A stretch of DNA of 7,573 nucleotides from Pseudomonadota bacterium (GTDB lineage Bacteria > Pseudomonadota > Gammaproteobacteria > Burkholderiales > Burkholderiaceae_D). The stretch is from NCBI GenBank assembly GCA_023392035.1, contig JAEVZY010000285.1:1-7573 (forward strand). Reading direction: 5' to 3'. Each line of letters starts with the position of its first letter. Positions within the stretch are counted from its first letter, which is position 1. The notes under the pieces were generated by a model that saw only the letters and a program-made list of their open reading frames with translations, did no database searches and had not been told where the DNA came from. The position numbers and the translations under genes were made by a program. Shown piece by piece: positions 4,741 to 7,573 of this stretch.

Positions 4741-7573
4741 ATGAAATCTGAAGCCAAGAACTCTTTCCTGTTGAAGCCGCTGGTAGGCGCGCTCATGACC
4801 GTGCGTGGCAAACCGGCCGGATTCGGCCTGCTGGCCACCTTGCCGGCGCTGGCCATGGCCCAGACCCTGCCCACCGGCGGACAAGTGGTGGCCGGCAACG
4901 CCAATATTTCGCAGCCCAACGCCGGCAGCATGGTGATCAACCAGTCCAGCGACAAGGCCATCATCAACTGGCAAGGCTTTTCCATCGGCGCCAACGGCTA
5001 TGTGCAGTTCGTGATGCCGGGCAGCGGCTCGATCTCGCTCAACCGCGTGGTGGGCCAGGACCCGTCTTCCATCCTCGGCCACCTGTCTTCCAATGGCCAG
5101 GTGTTCCTGGTCAATCCGAATGGCGTGTACTTCGGCGCCAATGCCACGGTGGACGTGGCCGGCATCGTCGCCAGCACCATGAATATCCGCAATGAAGATT
5201 TCATGCGCGGCGACTTCCGCTTCAGGCGCGATCCGAACGCGCCGGCCAATGCCACGGTGATCAACGCCGGCAGCATCAATGCCAACGGCGGCTATGTGGT
5301 GCTGGCGGGCGACTATGTGTCCAACACCGGCCTGATCCAGGCGCAACTGGGCACGGCCCTGCTGGCTTCCGGCAATGCGCTCACGCTGCAACTGGCCGGC
5401 AGCAGCCTGGTGAACTACGCCATCGATGAAGCCACGCTGGCGCAACTGGCGGGTGTGAACAATGCCGGCCAGATCCTGGCTTCCGGCGGCAAGGTCATCA
5501 TGACCGCGGAAGTGGCCAATCAACTGGCCGGCACGGTGGTCAACAACTCCGGCCTGGTGCAAGCCCAGGGCACGGTGGAAAAAGACGGTGCCATCTACCT
5601 GACCGGCAAGGGCGGCGACGTGGTCAACAGCGGCACCCTGGACGCCGGCGGCGGCCAGAACGGCAAGGCCGGTTCGGTGCAGATGGTCGCCAGCGGCGAC
5701 CTGGTGCATGAGGCCGGCAGCCTGATTACCGTGGATGGCGCGCAGCAGGGCGTCTCCAACGGCGGCAGCATCCACACCTGGGCCGACGGCAAGAACCGCT
5801 TCAAGCAGGGCGCCACCATCACCGCGCGCGGCGGCGCGCAGGGCGGCGACGGCGGCTTTGTGGAGCTGTCCGGCAATTCGGTGACGTATCGCGGCAAGGT
5901 CGATCTGCTGGCCGCCAAGGGCCGTGGCGGCACGCTCTTGATCGACCCGACCAATATCACCATCAAGAACGGCTCCGGCGAGGACGACCCAGAAAGCGAC
6001 TCCGCCACCTTCTACGAAACCAACCTGGAAAGCGCGCTGGCCGGCTCCGGCCAGGTGGTGCTGCAGGCACAGAACAGCGGCCTGGGCAACAGTGCGTCGA
6101 TCGTGATGGAAGACCTGGCCGATAACGAATTGACGGGCCTGGGCACGGCCGGCCTGACCCTGAAGGTGTCGGCCACCAATGGCGCGACCGGCTCGATCGT
6201 GTTCCAGGACAAGAACGATCGCATCGCCGTGGGCGGCCAGTTGAACCTGTCGGTTGATGATGGCGCGGGCAATGCGCTCCCGTTCAGCAGCATCGACGTC
6301 GGCCATCTGCAATCCAAAACCGGCATCGACCTGAAAGCCGGTTCTATTGCGGCCAGCTCGCTGTCGGTGCTCAACACCACCAGCACCACCACCGACGCCA
6401 GCTATGCCATCAGCGCTCGCGCCGTCACGGGCGACCTGCAGGTGAACGGCGACGTGCGCCTGGAAGTCAGCAATGACCAGGCGGCCGCGGTCAGCACCAC
6501 GGTCGACCTCAAGGCCGACAACGGCGCCGTGCGCATCGACGGCGATGTCACCAGCAAGGCCACCGGCCTGGGCTACTACAACTACAACTGGGTCACGGGA
6601 GGCGGTGCCGCCACCACCTACTTCGGCGGACAGCCGTGGAGCATCGCCAGCCAGGGCGACCATGCGATCAGCACCAGCCTGTCGATTGTTTCGGGCGGCA
6701 ATTCCGACATCGTGATCGGCGGCAGCGTGCAGGCGCTGGCCACCGACAACAACACCGCCTTCACTGCCAACAGCACGGGTGGCTACTGGCAGACCGCCAC
6801 CACCACCACTCACAACTTCTGGCGTCCGACCGCCGCTTCGGCGCAAGCCACCATCGCGGCCGGCGGCAATGTAACTATCGGCGGCAACACCGCCGTCAAG
6901 GCCGACGGCTATGCCACCAGCGCCTATTCGGAGACCGAATCCTGGCGCCAGATGGTGGAAAACTTCAACTACACCTCCGGCACGCAGACGGTATTCACCG
7001 ACTATGGCTGCGTCACCAACGACGTTCCCTGCAGCGGCGGCTACAACTACCGCAGCTCCTACGTCTATACCGACAATCGCCTGAAGGGCAGCGCCACCGG
7101 CAACTACATCTGGCAATTCGGCAGCTACACTTCCAGCCTGCCGGGCGTCTCCTACAACTCGCCCACGGTCTACTCCAGCGTCGACTCCAGCTTCGGCTCG
7201 CTTGCCGGCCCGATGGGCTACACCGGCGCACGCGGCTTGACGGCCAATCTGAATGTCACCGCGGGCAAATCGGTCACCATGGGCGGGCTCGATGTGCGCG
7301 CCACCAACCGTTCCGCCAACGGCAGCGGCAGCTATACCGACGTCAACTGGGGCCGCCAGGATACGGCCAGCAATCTGAATGGCACCGGTAATTCGTTCAC
7401 TTCGAACAACCGCGAGATCGACTACTACGACAGCTTCAGCACCAGCTACAGCGCGGCCAGCACCGACGCCCAGGCCAGCATCACAGCCGGCGCCGGCAGC
7501 GCCATCACCATCAACGGCAGCGGCGCCAATGTGGTGGCCAGCAACACGGTACAGGGCGCCAGCAGCAGCATCG
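4741..7573 (+). CDS. TpsA exoprotein, filamentous haemagglutinin/HMW1-like, 3' end outside the window
   Basis: Large secreted or surface protein exported by the adjacent TpsB; 944 codons are read without a stop and the gene runs on. Residues 1-40 are a somewhat long Sec signal peptide (core GFGLLATLPALAMA, cleavage before Q41); M19 could be an alternative start. Residues 41 to about 170 are the TPS secretion domain: INWQGFSIG (75-83), a SLNRVVG stretch (99-105), SSNGQVFLVNPNGVYFG (116-132) with the conserved NPNG, then VDVAGIVAST. This resembles HMW1-type more than FHA-type proteins. Residues 170-400 are regular beta-helix rungs (NAGSINANGGYVVLAG, NNSGLVQAQG), ending in GGTLLIDPTNITI (397-409), a junction motif common in such adhesins. 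From about 588 a five-copy degenerate rung repeat alternates with long Tyr/Trp/Ser/Asn-rich inserts, one with the only cysteines (C757, C764). Only a weak AGG site (4731-4733) precedes the ATG. Adhesion or biofilm is likely; a toxin C-terminus cannot be excluded because it is not visible. Confidence 0.96.
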   Translation, partial: MKSEAKNSFLLKPLVGALMTVRGKPAGFGLLATLPALAMAQTLPTGGQVVAGNANISQPNAGSMVINQSSDKAIINWQGFSIGANGYVQFVMPGSGSISLNRVVGQDPSSILGHLSSNGQVFLVNPNGVYFGANATVDVAGIVASTMNIRNEDFMRGDFRFRRDPNAPANATVINAGSINANGGYVVLAGDYVSNTGLIQAQLGTALLASGNALTLQLAGSSLVNYAIDEATLAQLAGVNNAGQILASGGKVIMTAEVANQLAGTVVNNSGLVQAQGTVEKDGAIYLTGKGGDVVNSGTLDAGGGQNGKAGSVQMVASGDLVHEAGSLITVDGAQQGVSNGGSIHTWADGKNRFKQGATITARGGAQGGDGGFVELSGNSVTYRGKVDLLAAKGRGGTLLIDPTNITIKNGSGEDDPESDSATFYETNLESALAGSGQVVLQAQNSGLGNSASIVMEDLADNELTGLGTAGLTLKVSATNGATGSIVFQDKNDRIAVGGQLNLSVDDGAGNALPFSSIDVGHLQSKTGIDLKAGSIAASSLSVLNTTSTTTDASYAISARAVTGDLQVNGDVRLEVSNDQAAAVSTTVDLKADNGAVRIDGDVTSKATGLGYYNYNWVTGGGAATTYFGGQPWSIASQGDHAISTSLSIVSGGNSDIVIGGSVQALATDNNTAFTANSTGGYWQTATTTTHNFWRPTAASAQATIAAGGNVTIGGNTAVKADGYATSAYSETESWRQMVENFNYTSGTQTVFTDYGCVTNDVPCSGGYNYRSSYVYTDNRLKGSATGNYIWQFGSYTSSLPGVSYNSPTVYSSVDSSFGSLAGPMGYTGARGLTANLNVTAGKSVTMGGLDVRATNRSANGSGSYTDVNWGRQDTASNLNGTGNSFTSNNREIDYYDSFSTSYSAASTDAQASITAGAGSAITINGSGANVVASNTVQGASSSI
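6502..7539 (+). repeat. Five degenerate beta-helix rung repeats with variable inserts inside TpsA
   Basis: Five segments share the pattern alternating hydrophobics - A/S-G-G/N - V/I-T/V/R-I/M - G/D-G - x(2-4) - V-x-A. They lie at TpsA residues 588-608 (DNGAVRIDGDV), 644-667 (SGGNSDIVIGGSVQA), 701-721 (AAGGNVTIGGNTAV), 835-854 (TAGKSVTMGGLDVRA) and 910-933 (TAGAGSAITINGSGANVVA). The spacers are about 35, 33, 113 and 55 residues and are rich in Tyr, Trp, Ser, Thr and Asn. Similarity is at the protein level; the DNA copies have diverged, so this is not a recent tandem duplication. The array may continue past the window. Confidence 0.6.

Noticed and set aside
2877..4994. A 705-codon open frame on the minus strand, covering TpsB.
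   Set aside because: It has the same low-complexity composition and lies opposite a certain gene with POTRA and VRGY motifs. It also runs across the leader and the tpsB-tpsA gap without respecting gene borders.
4687..7116. An 809-codon open frame on the minus strand, opposite TpsA.
   Set aside because: Its product is a monotonous Ala/Gly/Val/His/Gln-rich string without domains. It is the mirror of the strongly biased codons of the sense TpsA frame, which has a signal peptide and the NPNG secretion domain.

Overview
The window is GC-rich chromosomal DNA that looks like a betaproteobacterium of the order Burkholderiales, probably the Oxalobacteraceae (Massilia/Janthinobacterium/Duganella-like). 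This placement is inferred from protein style and base composition, not from a search. No tRNA, rRNA, CRISPR array, insertion sequence or phage gene is visible.

Layout. (1) 1-330: the 3' part of a MerR-family regulator on the + strand, with its beginning outside the window. (2) 296-1249: an AEC (auxin efflux carrier) family permease on the - strand, whose 3' end overlaps the MerR gene tail to tail. (3) 1250-1480: a divergent intergenic region with a good -10 box for the permease. (4) 1481-1711: an unrecognised 76-residue protein with a strong ribosome binding site, followed in the same frame after a stop and a 72-nt gap by (5) 1784-2644, a ten-helix EamA/DMT-family transporter. (6) 2645-3041: a 397-bp gene-free region with an AT-rich island, a 17-bp dyad, a sigma70-like promoter and a structured, possibly attenuating leader. 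(7) 3042-4709 and 4741-7573 (open at the window end): a two-partner secretion (type Vb) operon. It encodes the outer-membrane TpsB transporter and a large TpsA exoprotein (filamentous haemagglutinin/HMW1-like) of which only the first 944 residues are visible.

How the genes work together. TpsB and TpsA form one secretion unit: both carry Sec signal peptides, TpsB has the POTRA domain and the VRGY barrel motif, and TpsA has the N-terminal secretion domain with its NPNG motif. TpsA should be threaded through TpsB and fold as a beta-helix fibre at the surface, probably serving adhesion, biofilm or contact-dependent competition. Its C-terminus, which would decide between these, is outside the window. 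The two transporters, the MerR regulator and the small protein have no evident link to the secretion operon.

Most unusual points. TpsA has a degenerate five-copy beta-helix rung repeat interrupted by long Tyr/Trp/Asn/Ser-rich inserts, one of which holds the only two cysteines of the visible protein (C-x6-C). The leader upstream of TpsB combines a promoter, an intrinsic-terminator-like hairpin and a competing stem, which suggests regulated read-through. Nothing here clearly amounts to a wholly new system; the leader and the insert-bearing passenger are the best candidates for follow-up.
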